A stretch of DNA of 64,000 nucleotides from Pedobacter glucosidilyticus DSM 23534 (lineage in GTDB: Bacteria > Bacteroidota > Bacteroidia > Sphingobacteriales > Sphingobacteriaceae), in the NCBI RefSeq assembly GCF_000425145.1, contig NZ_AULF01000006.1, forward strand, positions 62,001 to 126,000, in the 5' to 3' direction. The stretch's first letter is position 1. The number at the start of each line of letters is the position of its first letter. The position numbers and the translations under genes are program-made. Below, piece by piece: positions 46,910 through 54,929 of the stretch. Under the pieces are notes generated by a model. The model did not search any database and was not told the origin of the DNA. It saw only the letters and a program-made list of their open reading frames with translations.

Positions 46910-47138
46910 ATTGTTGTTGCTTAATCAATCTTACGAATCTGAAAAAAGAATAAACAATTAAGAGTATGGCAAAGGCTATCTTCCAAACCTTATCAACCCC
47001 TATTAATAAGGGAAAATTTTCCCAAAAAATAATCATTAAGCCTAAAGCGAAGTAGACGCCAAACATGGTTAGGCCTAAAATGAACAGAAATCGCTTTGTG
47101 GGCGATTTCTGTCTATCTCTAAATTTTTGATATTCCAT
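46902..47138 (-). CDS. Small two-helix membrane protein in the TonB operon
   Basis: No recognised family. The 78-residue product has two hydrophobic helices (about residues 17-39 and 51-70), a basic N-terminus (EYQKFRDRQKSPTKR) and a basic C-terminus ending KQQQYE, so both ends probably face the cytoplasm. It starts in a TAATG overlap with tonB and its stop overlaps the next gene, indicating tight coupling. Reality is supported by this overlap on both sides. Confidence 0.75.
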   Translation of the reverse strand: MEYQKFRDRQKSPTKRFLFILGLTMFGVYFALGLMIIFWENFPLLIGVDKVWKIAFAILLIVYSFFRFVRLIKQQQYE

Positions 47139-47959
47139 TATTCACTTAATCTAAACATAACCGGTACTGTGTAAGAAACCCTTACAGGTCTTCCGTTTTG
47201 CACTCCTGGTTTCCATGCTTTAGACTTTTTTAATACCCTAATGGCTTCCTCGTCACAACCTCCACCGATACCTCTTAACACTTTGATATCAGTTAAAGAA
47301 CCATCTCTTTCTACAACGAAATTAACAGTTACTCTACCTTGTATGTTGTTCTCACGAGCTACAGGCGGGTAATTAATACTATTACCTAAATACTTGTAGA
47401 ACGCCTCTAAGCCTCCAGGATATTCTGGCATTTGCTCAACAGTAGTAAAGATTTCATTAGTATCCTCTGTTACTTTTTGGTTAACTGGACCATCACCAAA
47501 AGTTGGATTCTCTATTTGAATATCAGCATCAGGATTACCTTTTAAGGTTTTTTGCCCTGGATCTGCTTTTTCCAAATCTTTAATGGTTGGTGGCTCTTCC
47601 TCTACTACCTGCTCATCCGGCTTTACAACAGGAGGCGGGAACCGTACCTGATCCACTTTAGGTGGTGGTGGCTCTACCGGAGGTGGCGGAGGTGGTGCCT
47701 TTTTATCAATTGGCGGAGGAGTAGCTAATACTACTTCTGTTTGTTGGAATATTTTATCTTCTTCCTCTTCACCACCGCTTAATAACTTGATGATGATTGG
47801 AGAAGAAATAGCAAGGATAAAAAATAATCCTCCTATGATCACAGCTTTGTTGGTATTTTTAGCATTTTCTTTACGAAGCTGGTAAGCACCGTATTCTTTG
47901 TTTCTACCTTCAAAAACTATGTCTATCCAATTCTGATTTAGGATGTCCAGTTTAGACAT
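47138..47959 (-). CDS. tonB: Energy transducer TonB
   Basis: Links the inner-membrane proton motive force to outer-membrane receptors. The 273-residue protein has an N-terminal cytoplasmic stretch, one transmembrane helix (VIIGGLFFILAISSPIIIKLL, about residues 40-60), a proline-rich spacer (APPPPPPVEPPPPK and similar) and a C-terminal TonB domain (YPPVARENNIQGRVTVNFVV then VLKKSKAWKPGVQNGRPV). The opening LDILNQNWIDIVFEGRNKEYGAYQLRK form is typical of Bacteroidota TonB. Fourth gene of the exb operon, 46 bases after exbD. Confidence 0.94.
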   Translation of the reverse strand: MSKLDILNQNWIDIVFEGRNKEYGAYQLRKENAKNTNKAVIIGGLFFILAISSPIIIKLLSGGEEEEDKIFQQTEVVLATPPPIDKKAPPPPPPVEPPPPKVDQVRFPPPVVKPDEQVVEEEPPTIKDLEKADPGQKTLKGNPDADIQIENPTFGDGPVNQKVTEDTNEIFTTVEQMPEYPGGLEAFYKYLGNSINYPPVARENNIQGRVTVNFVVERDGSLTDIKVLRGIGGGCDEEAIRVLKKSKAWKPGVQNGRPVRVSYTVPVMFRLSE

Positions 47960-48005
47960 AATATTTTCCTTTTTTAATTAATAACGTGTTAATTGCGATG
48001 ATATT

Positions 48006-48560
48006 TTAGTCTTTCAAAGCGCCTTGCTCTTTCATCAAATTTAACTCCTCAGGTTCTATCTTATTTACAATACCATAAGATGGAACACCCGCGATTTTAA
48101 TTTCATCTAACAAATCAACAAAATTCTTGTAATTAGACTTATCTGTAGGTTTTAAAATCACCATTAATCCTTTTTTAGGATCTCCAGTTTGTGCCAAAAC
48201 CTTTTTATTATTATCGATAAAAGCTTGACGAATTCCACTTTTTCCAAAGTTATCCACTGTTGGTGCGGTAGAACCCATAACGCCCATGTACCAAACAATT
48301 TTATTGTCTGATCCTAAAAGAACGGTCATTGTTCTAGAAGCCTTTACAGGTAATTCATCAGTTTGATCTTTATCTTTATCCGGCATGAACATATCCATTG
48401 CCTGTGGTTTAGCAAGGGTAGTGGTTAACATGAAGAAGGTTATCAATAAGAAGGCTAAATCCACCATCGCAGTTAAATCTACTCTGGTTGACATTTTTTT
48501 ACTTCTTACTTTTTTGCCTTTCTTACCGCCACCCCCGCCGGAGGTATCTAATTCTGCCAT
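48006..48560 (-). CDS. exbD: Biopolymer transport protein ExbD (second copy)
   Basis: Inner-membrane proton-channel partner, 184 residues. After a Gly/Lys-rich start it has RVDLTAMVDLAFLLITFFML, which carries the membrane aspartate required for proton use. The periplasmic half is unlike the other ExbD copy in this operon (PDKDKDQTDELPVKASRT), so the two are probably not interchangeable. 15 bases after the first copy. Confidence 0.93.
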   Translation of the reverse strand: MAELDTSGGGGGKKGKKVRSKKMSTRVDLTAMVDLAFLLITFFMLTTTLAKPQAMDMFMPDKDKDQTDELPVKASRTMTVLLGSDNKIVWYMGVMGSTAPTVDNFGKSGIRQAFIDNNKKVLAQTGDPKKGLMVILKPTDKSNYKNFVDLLDEIKIAGVPSYGIVNKIEPEELNLMKEQGALKD

Positions 48561-48575
48561 TGCTGTAAGTTTTAA

Positions 48576-49184
48576 CTAGTTAAGTCCCTCTAACGTGGTT
48601 ACTAAACTAAATTTGTTAATATTTTGTTCTTGTAGTATGTCTACTACTTTCCTTATCGTAGGATATTCTTCATTAGAGTCTCCTTTGATGGTGAATCTCA
48701 GTTCTTGGCCATGAAGCTCTTTTGTTGCGTATCTGGCTTGTAAAATCCACTGGTGTAACTCATTATTCGTAGAATCCATAGGAATTCCTGGCTGATTTAA
48801 ATTGTTACGCTCGGCACCATTTAAAGCAATAAATTGTTTCAAATTGGCCATTGGCACACCAAAAGACTCCACAAGCGCAAAACGCTTTTTCTCTTCTTCG
48901 GTGAAAGTAACTTTATATTCTTCAGCCATTCTCTCTAAAGCTCTCATCCTTACATCTTGACCAACAACTCCAAAAAATACTTTTCCTTGTCCTACAGTCA
49001 GCATAGAAATATCGCTATCTGGCAACTTAATAGTTACGGTAGAAGAAGGGGTGTCTACCGGAAGTGGTTCCGGCTGTCTGGCTGTTGCCGTCAATATAAA
49101 GAAAGTAAGCAATAGGAACGCCACATCACACATGGCGGTCATATCTATTGCGGTACTCTTTCTTTTAATTTTTACTTTTGGCAT
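48576..49184 (-). CDS. exbD: Biopolymer transport protein ExbD (first copy)
   Basis: Inner-membrane subunit, 202 residues, with KRKSTAIDMTAMCDVAFLLLTFFILTATAR: single transmembrane helix and the conserved aspartate. The periplasmic domain is longer than in the second copy and includes MADEYKVTFTEEEKKRFALVE-like sequence. Two divergent ExbD genes in tandem are common in Bacteroidota TonB operons. Confidence 0.93.
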   Translation of the reverse strand: MPKVKIKRKSTAIDMTAMCDVAFLLLTFFILTATARQPEPLPVDTPSSTVTIKLPDSDISMLTVGQGKVFFGVVGQDVRMRALERMAEEYKVTFTEEEKKRFALVESFGVPMANLKQFIALNGAERNNLNQPGIPMDSTNNELHQWILQARYATKELHGQELRFTIKGDSNEEYPTIRKVVDILQEQNINKFSLVTTLEGLN

Positions 49185-49264
49185 CTTCTTAAATTTTAAT
49201 AATTAGTGTTTTACTTTATTAATACCATCGCTTTCAAATTTTAAAAGCGTGTATCACTAATTTA

Positions 49265-50092
49265 TTATTTATGAGTTGCAGCGTAAGTTTGTACAATTGA
49301 GAATCCTGCCTCGTCAATTGAATAAGTTAAGCTATCAATTTTAGAAGTAAAGAAGTTGTAAGAAATAATAGCTAAAGTAGAAGTACCAATACCTGTAGCT
49401 GTATTAATTAACGCCTCAGAGATACCGTTTGCTAAAGCCGCTTGATCCGGAGCACCAGAAGTTGCCAACGCACCGAAAGCTTTAATCATACCCACAACTG
49501 TTCCTAACAAACCAGCAAGTGTACCAATTGATACCAATGTTGCAATTACAGTTAAGTTTTGCTCTAACATTGGCATTTCTAATGAAGTAGCTTCTTCAAT
49601 ATCTTTTTGGATAGCTAAACATTTTTGTTCTGTATCCATAGAAGAATCCATTTCTACTTCTTTGTATTTTAAAAGACCTGATTTAATTACCGCTGCAACA
49701 GATCCTTTTTGTTTGTCGCACTCAGAAATTGCACTTTCTACATTGTTAGAAGATAAAAACTGTTGTACTTTTTTAACGAAAGCATCAACGTTACCATTTC
49801 CTGCTGCTTTGCTGATTACAAAGAAACGTTCGATAGAAAATACGATTACCATTAAAAACATACCCATTAGGAAAGGTACAATAATTCCACCTTTATAAAC
49901 CATACCGAAATAGTTTCCTGGAAGTGGGTGGTTAGCCGGGTCTCCACCTTCAAAGTTTGCTGGATTTCCCATAACAAATAAATAAAGTCCCCATGCAATA
50001 GCTATACAAATAACGATAGCTAATCCTGCGAAAATACTTGAACCGCCTGATTTCTCTTTCTTAGCTGTACTTGGTTTTGGTGCGTTTGCCAT
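49265..50092 (-). CDS. exbB: MotA/TolQ/ExbB proton channel protein
   Basis: First gene of the TonB operon, 275 residues. It carries the MotA/TolQ/ExbB domain: an N-terminal helix near residues 22-42, then FLMGMFLMVIVFSIERFF and the C-terminal pair VIATLVSIGTLAGLLGTVVGMIKAFGALATSG and GISEALINTATGIGTSTLAIISYNFF, with the conserved Thr and Glu positions. Together with the two ExbD proteins it forms the motor that energises TonB. It has its own recognisable promoter. Confidence 0.94.
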   Translation of the reverse strand: MANAPKPSTAKKEKSGGSSIFAGLAIVICIAIAWGLYLFVMGNPANFEGGDPANHPLPGNYFGMVYKGGIIVPFLMGMFLMVIVFSIERFFVISKAAGNGNVDAFVKKVQQFLSSNNVESAISECDKQKGSVAAVIKSGLLKYKEVEMDSSMDTEQKCLAIQKDIEEATSLEMPMLEQNLTVIATLVSIGTLAGLLGTVVGMIKAFGALATSGAPDQAALANGISEALINTATGIGTSTLAIISYNFFTSKIDSLTYSIDEAGFSIVQTYAATHK

Positions 50093-50165
50093 TTTTGTTT
50101 TAATTTTTAGTTTTTGAATTAATTTTTATGTGTGTTACTTGGTTTTATTTTATATAGATGAATAA

Positions 50166-50195
50166 CAAATTTATCATTTATCCTTTAATATCAAA
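50166..50195 (-). promoter_or_regulatory. Promoter of the exbB operon
   Basis: On the minus strand TTTG (50192-50195), an 18-base spacer and TAAATTTG (50166-50173), an exact TAnnTTTG. The best promoter match in the window. Leader about 70 bases. Confidence 0.75.
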
Positions 50196-50272
50196 TCTTT
50201 TGCCACATCATTTACGATTAAAATTTTGTTAACCTTCTTCAGCAGATTCTGGATTTCTATTAACGCAATTTT

Positions 50273-50300
50273 AAAAAAAAATTGTCCTCATGAGGACAAT
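50273..50300 (-). terminator. Terminator after the lipid kinase-SUI1 genes
   Basis: ATTGTCCTCATGAGGACAAT (50281-50300) is a perfect 20-bp palindrome; on the minus strand it is followed by eight or nine T residues. Stem of eight pairs with loop CATG. It lies 166 bases beyond the stop of the SUI1 gene. Confidence 0.75.
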
Positions 50301-50466
50301 ACAAATGCAATTAAAACTATTTTTATTTAAAAATGCAAATTAAGAACAAAAAATTAACATTAGCTTCATATACAAAATAGTAAATTATACAGTTTTACTA
50401 GTGTATATTATTAACAAGTTCTTAATGATTTCAATAATTCGTGTTGAAACTTGTAATTTTTTGGGG

Positions 50467-50823
50467 CTATCCGCCAATTCTTTTCACTTTATAGCCTTCT
50501 TTCAAAAGAATTTCAATTATTTTTTGCCTGAAGTCTCCTTGTACTAAAATCTCTCCATCTTTCACGGTTCCGCCTACGCCACATTTGGTTTTTAACATTT
50601 TACCTAACAAATTCAAATCATCATCATGACCTACAAAACCTGTAATTAAAGTTACCGCTTTACCACCCCTTTGTTTTTTATCCAGCTGCACTCTTAAATC
50701 CTGATGCTTATTTGCTAATGTTTCTTTTACTACCTCTTCGGGTGCTTCATAAACATGATCTGGATTGGTTGAAAAAACTATACCATCGAAGCTGTTGAAT
50801 TTTTTAGACTTTTTAGTACTCAT
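50467..50823 (-). CDS. yciH: SUI1/eIF1-like translation factor (YciH type)
   Basis: A 118-residue protein with the SUI1 fold: KAVTLITGFVGHDDDLNLLGKMLKTKCGVGGTVKDG then EILVQGDFRQKIIEILLKEGYKVK, the bacterial homologue of eukaryotic eIF1. In E. coli YciH influences start-codon discrimination; its exact role here is inference. Directly follows the lipid kinase gene (four bases). Confidence 0.93.
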   Translation of the reverse strand: MSTKKSKKFNSFDGIVFSTNPDHVYEAPEEVVKETLANKHQDLRVQLDKKQRGGKAVTLITGFVGHDDDLNLLGKMLKTKCGVGGTVKDGEILVQGDFRQKIIEILLKEGYKVKRIGG

Positions 50824-50827
50824 AATT

Positions 50828-51700
50828 TTAAACTAATAAAGTTAAAGATAAAGGCTTAACACCTATTACTATCTGCTTTGGAAAAAATAAAGGTTCTCCA
50901 TCAATATGTACCGGACCATCTGTAGCTCTAGTGATTTTTATATCTCTACCTCTATAAATGTCAACATAATTAGAGGTATGGGTCAATTTAGTAAACATCC
51001 TGTATGCCAGCAAAGGAAACTTATAAACCGGAAACGGCTTTATCACACAAACATCTAATAAACCATCATTTAAGGAGGCAAAAGGAGCTATATGTGCATT
51101 ATTACCATATTGAGAAGAATTAGCTACGCTTATCATAAAAGCTCTTTCTTGATAAACTTTTCCATCAACACTAATTTCATAAGCCTGCGCCTGGTATTGA
51201 GATATTTCTTTAAAGGTAGATTGTATGTATCCTTTAAAGCCCCTATTCTTATCTTTTGCAAATAATGCACTGATATGAGCATCAAAACCAATACCTGCCA
51301 TATTGAAGAATTTACGCTCGTTGAAAGTTCCCGAATCTATCTTAACTGTTTTACAGGCGTTGAGTCTCTGTATAGCTTTACGATTATCAAGCGGAATTTT
51401 TAATGTACGAGCCAAACCATTACCAGAACCACAGGGGATTATGGCCATAGTTTTACCAGATGATTCTAAGGCAGATGCTACCTCATTAATGGTGCCATCG
51501 CCACCAACAGAGGCTACAACATCTATATGAGCAGCAACTGCCTCTGCTGCAATTTTGGTTGCATGTCCAGCATATTCCGTGAAAATGATTTCAGCATCAT
51601 AGATGTCATGATCAAGATATTGATCTATGATTGATGGTATAAAGGTTTTAACCTGCCCTCCTGAAATAGGATTTACAATAAAAAGAATCCTGCTTCTCAA
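50828..51700 (-). CDS. Diacylglycerol/lipid kinase family protein
   Basis: A 290-residue YegS/DagK-type lipid kinase: the opening RSRILFIVNPISGG, the GGDGTINEVASALESSG ATP-binding loop near residue 65 and GSGNGLARTL near residue 95, with a beta-sandwich second domain. Such enzymes phosphorylate diacylglycerol, sphingoid bases or similar lipids at the inner membrane. Bacteroidota often have sphingolipids, which makes a sphingoid kinase an alternative. First gene of a pair with the SUI1 gene. Confidence 0.88.
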   Translation of the reverse strand: MRSRILFIVNPISGGQVKTFIPSIIDQYLDHDIYDAEIIFTEYAGHATKIAAEAVAAHIDVVASVGGDGTINEVASALESSGKTMAIIPCGSGNGLARTLKIPLDNRKAIQRLNACKTVKIDSGTFNERKFFNMAGIGFDAHISALFAKDKNRGFKGYIQSTFKEISQYQAQAYEISVDGKVYQERAFMISVANSSQYGNNAHIAPFASLNDGLLDVCVIKPFPVYKFPLLAYRMFTKLTHTSNYVDIYRGRDIKITRATDGPVHIDGEPLFFPKQIVIGVKPLSLTLLV

Positions 51701-51766
51701 AACTTTAACCTAATTAAGTACATGGCTGCAAAGTAATTCTATTTTCTAAAAAAATAAAAATTGTTA

Positions 51767-51774
51767 TATCTTTG
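51767..51774 (+). promoter_or_regulatory. -7 box of the metK promoter
   Basis: TATCTTTG matches TAnnTTTG exactly and predicts a start near 51780, at the 5' edge of the SAM-II aptamer. Confidence 0.65.
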
Positions 51775-51780
51775 CCACAT

Positions 51781-51846
51781 CAGGTGGAATGATTTGAGAC
51801 GCTTTTAAAGCCAGGATTGCAACCACGTAAAAAAGTGCTAAAGCCA
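51781..51846 (+). promoter_or_regulatory. SAM-II riboswitch aptamer upstream of metK
   Basis: The order and spacing of conserved parts match SAM-II (SAM_alpha): GTGG (51784-51787) pairing with CCAC (51823-51826) as P1, TGATTTG in the first loop (51790-51796), an insert that includes GCTTTTAAAGC, then ATTGCAA before P1', CACGTAAAAAAGT after it and GCTAAAGCC (51837-51845) as the 3' pseudoknot strand. TTGCA with TGC can form the P2 pairing. A hairpin AAAGC-CAAAATT-GCTTT (51840-51856) overlaps the 3' strand and could be the switching element. The ATG follows 65 bases later. Confidence 0.82.
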
Positions 51847-51910
51847 AAATTGCTTTTACTATCAGCAGTCTTTTATCCTTCCTATTTTTTGAATAATTAA
51901 CTTATTAAAT

Positions 51911-53167
51911 ATGCCTTATTTATTTACATCAGAATCTGTTTCTGAAGGTCATCCGGATAAAGTTGCAGACCAAATTTCAGACGCTTTAATTGATAATTTT
52001 TTAGCTTTTGATAAAGAATCAAAAGTGGCTTGTGAAACTTTAGTTACTACAGGTCAGGTAATTTTAGCTGGTGAGGTAAAATCTCAAACCTATTTAGATG
52101 TTCAAAAAATTGCTCGTGATGTGATTAGAAAAATTGGTTATACCAAATCTGAATATATGTTTGAGGCTAATTCTTGCGGTATACTTTCCGCTATTCATGA
52201 GCAATCTCAAGACATTAACCAAGGCGTAGACCGCTCTAAACCAGAAGAGCAAGGAGCAGGAGACCAAGGGATGATGTTTGGTTATGCAACTAATGAGACT
52301 GAGAACTATATGCCTTTGGCTTTAGATATTGCACACAAATTATTAATAGAACTTGCTGCTTTAAGAAGAGAAAATAAAGAAGTTACTTATTTACGCCCAG
52401 ATGCTAAATCTCAAGTAACCATTGAGTATGATGACAATCATCAACCAATCAGAATTGATAGTATTGTGATATCAACTCAACATGATGATTTTGACGAGGA
52501 CGAAGCTATGCTGGCAAAGATTAAATCGGATATGGTTCATATTCTGATTCCGAGAGTACAAAAGCAGCTAAAAGCCGAGCTTCAAGCTTTATTTAATACT
52601 CAAATTAAATACCATATCAATCCTACTGGTAAATTTGTTATTGGCGGCCCACATGGTGATACAGGTTTAACAGGAAGAAAAATTATTGTTGATACTTATG
52701 GTGGCAAAGGTGCGCATGGTGGTGGTGCTTTCTCTGGCAAAGACCCATCTAAGGTAGACCGCTCTGCGGCTTATGCTACCCGCCATATTGCTAAAAACTT
52801 AGTTGCTGCGGGTGTAGCAGATGAAGTTTTAGTACAGGTATCTTATGCTATTGGTGTAGCAGAGCCTTGTGGTATTTTCATCAATACATACGGTACTGCT
52901 AAAGTTAATTTAACGGATGGCGAGATTGCTAAAAAAGTAGAGCAAGTTTTTGATATGCGCCCTTATTTTATAGAACAACGCCTAAAATTAAGAAATCCAA
53001 TTTACGCTGAAACCGCTGCCTATGGCCACATGGGACGTAAAAACGAAGTCGTTAAGAAAACTTTTATAGGTGCTAACGGAGAAGAGAAAACGCTTGAAGT
53101 AGAACTATTTACATGGGAGAAACTAGATTTTGTTGACAAAGTAAAAGCAGCATTTGGTTTAGCTTAA
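51911..53167 (+). CDS. metK: S-adenosylmethionine synthetase
   Basis: Makes S-adenosylmethionine from methionine and ATP. The 418-residue protein has the family landmarks [37 protein letters not shown] and [20 protein letters not shown], and the length is slightly above the E. coli enzyme (384). It is preceded by a SAM-II riboswitch, so its product should repress it, and by a -7 box; a strong terminator follows. Single-gene transcript. Confidence 0.98.
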   Translation: MPYLFTSESVSEGHPDKVADQISDALIDNFLAFDKESKVACETLVTTGQVILAGEVKSQTYLDVQKIARDVIRKIGYTKSEYMFEANSCGILSAIHEQSQDINQGVDRSKPEEQGAGDQGMMFGYATNETENYMPLALDIAHKLLIELAALRRENKEVTYLRPDAKSQVTIEYDDNHQPIRIDSIVISTQHDDFDEDEAMLAKIKSDMVHILIPRVQKQLKAELQALFNTQIKYHINPTGKFVIGGPHGDTGLTGRKIIVDTYGGKGAHGGGAFSGKDPSKVDRSAAYATRHIAKNLVAAGVADEVLVQVSYAIGVAEPCGIFINTYGTAKVNLTDGEIAKKVEQVFDMRPYFIEQRLKLRNPIYAETAAYGHMGRKNEVVKKTFIGANGEEKTLEVELFTWEKLDFVDKVKAAFGLA

Positions 53168-53183
53168 AGTGATTATAAATGAC

Positions 53184-53220
53184 AAAAAGCCTTTCGTAAA
53201 AAAAATACGAAAGGCTTTTT
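53184..53220. terminator. Bidirectional terminator after metK
   Basis: Perfect 15-bp stem (AAAAAGCCTTTCGTA with its complement) and a 7-base A loop; T-tract on the plus side, A-tract on the other. Confidence 0.95.
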
Positions 53221-53240
53221 TATTGTTCAACATCTACCAT

Positions 53241-53777
53241 TTATTCTGATATTTCTTCTTCTAAACCCAACTCTTCTTTAAGTTGTTGCATAACGGCCTC
53301 GTCCTGCTTATTGGTTTTAATTTGGTCTTTATTTTTGTAATAATTGATGACAGAACTTTCTAAGCCTTTTCTGATTTTATAATAATTAATAGCTTCTTTG
53401 ATACTAGCAGCACTTACATTTTCGCATTTATAGTTTTGTAAATTAAAGCTTACAGGTATAACCAAACTTGTTCCTACCTGTAGGTTTTGCCATTTACCAC
53501 TCGTTAATTTTATCAGCCTGATGGCTTCATCATCTAAATCTATACCTAAGCCTTGCTCTACCTGTGGGTTTACTACATTCCCTTGCTCATCTAACTGAAA
53601 TTTCACAAAAATTTTTCCTTCAATACAGTTTGATTTAGAAAAATCAGGATATTTCATGTTTTCATTAATGAAATTTTCTAAAGCAACTTTACCTCCTTTG
53701 AACGTAGGCACATCAGCAACAAAAAAAGAGCTGAGCAAAAGCAGTATGATATGTAAGTAATTCAAAATCATACTCAT
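53241..53777 (-). CDS. Exported protein with TonB-like C-terminal domain
   Basis: A 178-residue protein with an N-terminal hydrophobic segment (MILNYLHIILLLLSSFFVA) that is probably a signal peptide or anchor, then a TonB C-terminal-type fold: FINENMKYPDFSKSNCIEGKIFVKFQLDEQGNVVNPQVEQGLG and AIRLIKLTSGKW. The proline-rich spacer and typical TonB transmembrane arrangement are missing, so it may be a partner or regulatory variant. A charged tail (KNKDQIKTNKQDEAV) follows. It is convergent with metK. Confidence 0.75.
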   Translation of the reverse strand: MSMILNYLHIILLLLSSFFVADVPTFKGGKVALENFINENMKYPDFSKSNCIEGKIFVKFQLDEQGNVVNPQVEQGLGIDLDDEAIRLIKLTSGKWQNLQVGTSLVIPVSFNLQNYKCENVSAASIKEAINYYKIRKGLESSVINYYKNKDQIKTNKQDEAVMQQLKEELGLEEEISE

Positions 53778-53804
53778 ATAACGTTTAGAAAATGAAAATT
53801 GTTG

Positions 53805-54494
53805 TTAAAAAGAGAAAACCAAATTTGGATCGGGAATTTTAGTTAGCCACTGTTGTTTATCTGCAAAACGCACTACGCCGGGATAATCTCCATTTTTACC
53901 ATCCATGCGACACATCAATTGGAAGTGTACGTGTGGAGGCCAAAATCCGTTTTCTTCAAAAGTACCCATGTGGCCTACAACTTGGCCTTTAATAAGCTCC
54001 TGGCCTTCTGCCATTTGTTCAATATCCTTTAAAGACAAATGGCCATAAAGCCCATAAAAAGTAAATCCTTCCAATTGGTATTCGAGGATAATGGTAGCGC
54101 CATAATCTCCAAAATTATTGTTAAAGCCAAAGCTATGCACCTTAGCATCCATAAAATTATAAACAGGAGTGTTTTGAGGTGCCCAAATATCTAAACCTAA
54201 ATGTAATCTTCTGGCTTCGCTTTCATCAATACCAAAATGGGGGCTTCTGGCATAAACCGTACGATGCTCAAAGTAACCGCCTATACCATACTTAGCATTG
54301 GCTTTGGCTAATGTTTCATCTATATATTTCGAAAATAAAGCGGTATCTATTAATAAGGATGCCGTTAACTGTGTATTGGAAGCCGTAAAATCAAGCGGTA
54401 AAAAATCTGCTTTATGCTCATACTTAACTAACGGATAAAAATCCCTTTGATGAACTTTTAGTAGCTCGTTAATCTTATCAGCATTTGTAAGCAT
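53805..54494 (-). CDS. M23 (LytM) family peptidase-like protein without signal peptide
   Basis: A 229-residue protein with a zinc peptidase domain: the metal-binding HLGLD (HxxxD) in ARRLHLGLDIWAP and HxH in PPHVHFQLMC, matching the M23 lysostaphin-like fold. Family members usually cut peptidoglycan cross-links outside the cell, but no signal peptide or membrane segment is seen here, so it may be cytoplasmic or exported by another route. It lies ten bases after rbfA. Catalytic activity is inferred only from the motifs. Confidence 0.82.
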   Translation of the reverse strand: MLTNADKINELLKVHQRDFYPLVKYEHKADFLPLDFTASNTQLTASLLIDTALFSKYIDETLAKANAKYGIGGYFEHRTVYARSPHFGIDESEARRLHLGLDIWAPQNTPVYNFMDAKVHSFGFNNNFGDYGATIILEYQLEGFTFYGLYGHLSLKDIEQMAEGQELIKGQVVGHMGTFEENGFWPPHVHFQLMCRMDGKNGDYPGVVRFADKQQWLTKIPDPNLVFSF

Positions 54495-54503
54495 CCCAAA
54501 CCT

Positions 54504-54866
54504 TTATTCTGTATCTTCTTCTTTGCTTATTTTGCTGAAAATTTTATCCATTCTATCCACATATTCGTTGGTATCATCTAAAAAAAAATCTAATTGAGGG
54601 ATGCCTCTCACCTGATCTTTAATTTTCTTTCCTAACATATACCTAATTTCTGATGAATGCGTTTTGATAGTGTTAATAGCCAAATTTGGATTTGGAGCAT
54701 TAAAAAAACTTAAGAAAACACGGGCCATTCCTAAATCGGCAGTAGCTCTAACTTTTGTTACTGTTATCATAACGCCAGGCAAAAAAGCAGCTGCATCTCT
54801 TTGAAAAATCTCCCCTAAATCTTTCTGTATTACTCTTGCAAATTTTTGTTGTCTTTTCGATTCCAT
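54504..54866 (-). CDS. rbfA: 30S ribosome-binding factor A
   Basis: A 120-residue KH-fold protein that helps 16S rRNA maturation. VRATADLGMARVFLSFFNAPNP and RYMLGKKIKDQVRGIPQLDFFLDDT are typical RbfA blocks. In the order of hflX, rbfA and the M23 gene, it appears co-transcribed, with 64 bases after hflX. Confidence 0.92.
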   Translation of the reverse strand: MESKRQQKFARVIQKDLGEIFQRDAAAFLPGVMITVTKVRATADLGMARVFLSFFNAPNPNLAINTIKTHSSEIRYMLGKKIKDQVRGIPQLDFFLDDTNEYVDRMDKIFSKISKEEDTE

Positions 54867-54929
54867 GTTTTCTTAATTTTATTTGGATTTTACCCAACTC
54901 ATCACCAGCTAAAAAGCCCAATACTGTTT

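Larger units (their letters stand above)
50093..50466. other. Intergenic region upstream of exbB (374 bp)
   Basis: No gene visible. It holds the exbB promoter (50166-50195), an unstructured A/T-rich leader and, 166 bases after the SUI1 gene, a terminator-like palindrome (50273-50300). The remainder is AT-rich with stops in every frame. Confidence 0.8.
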
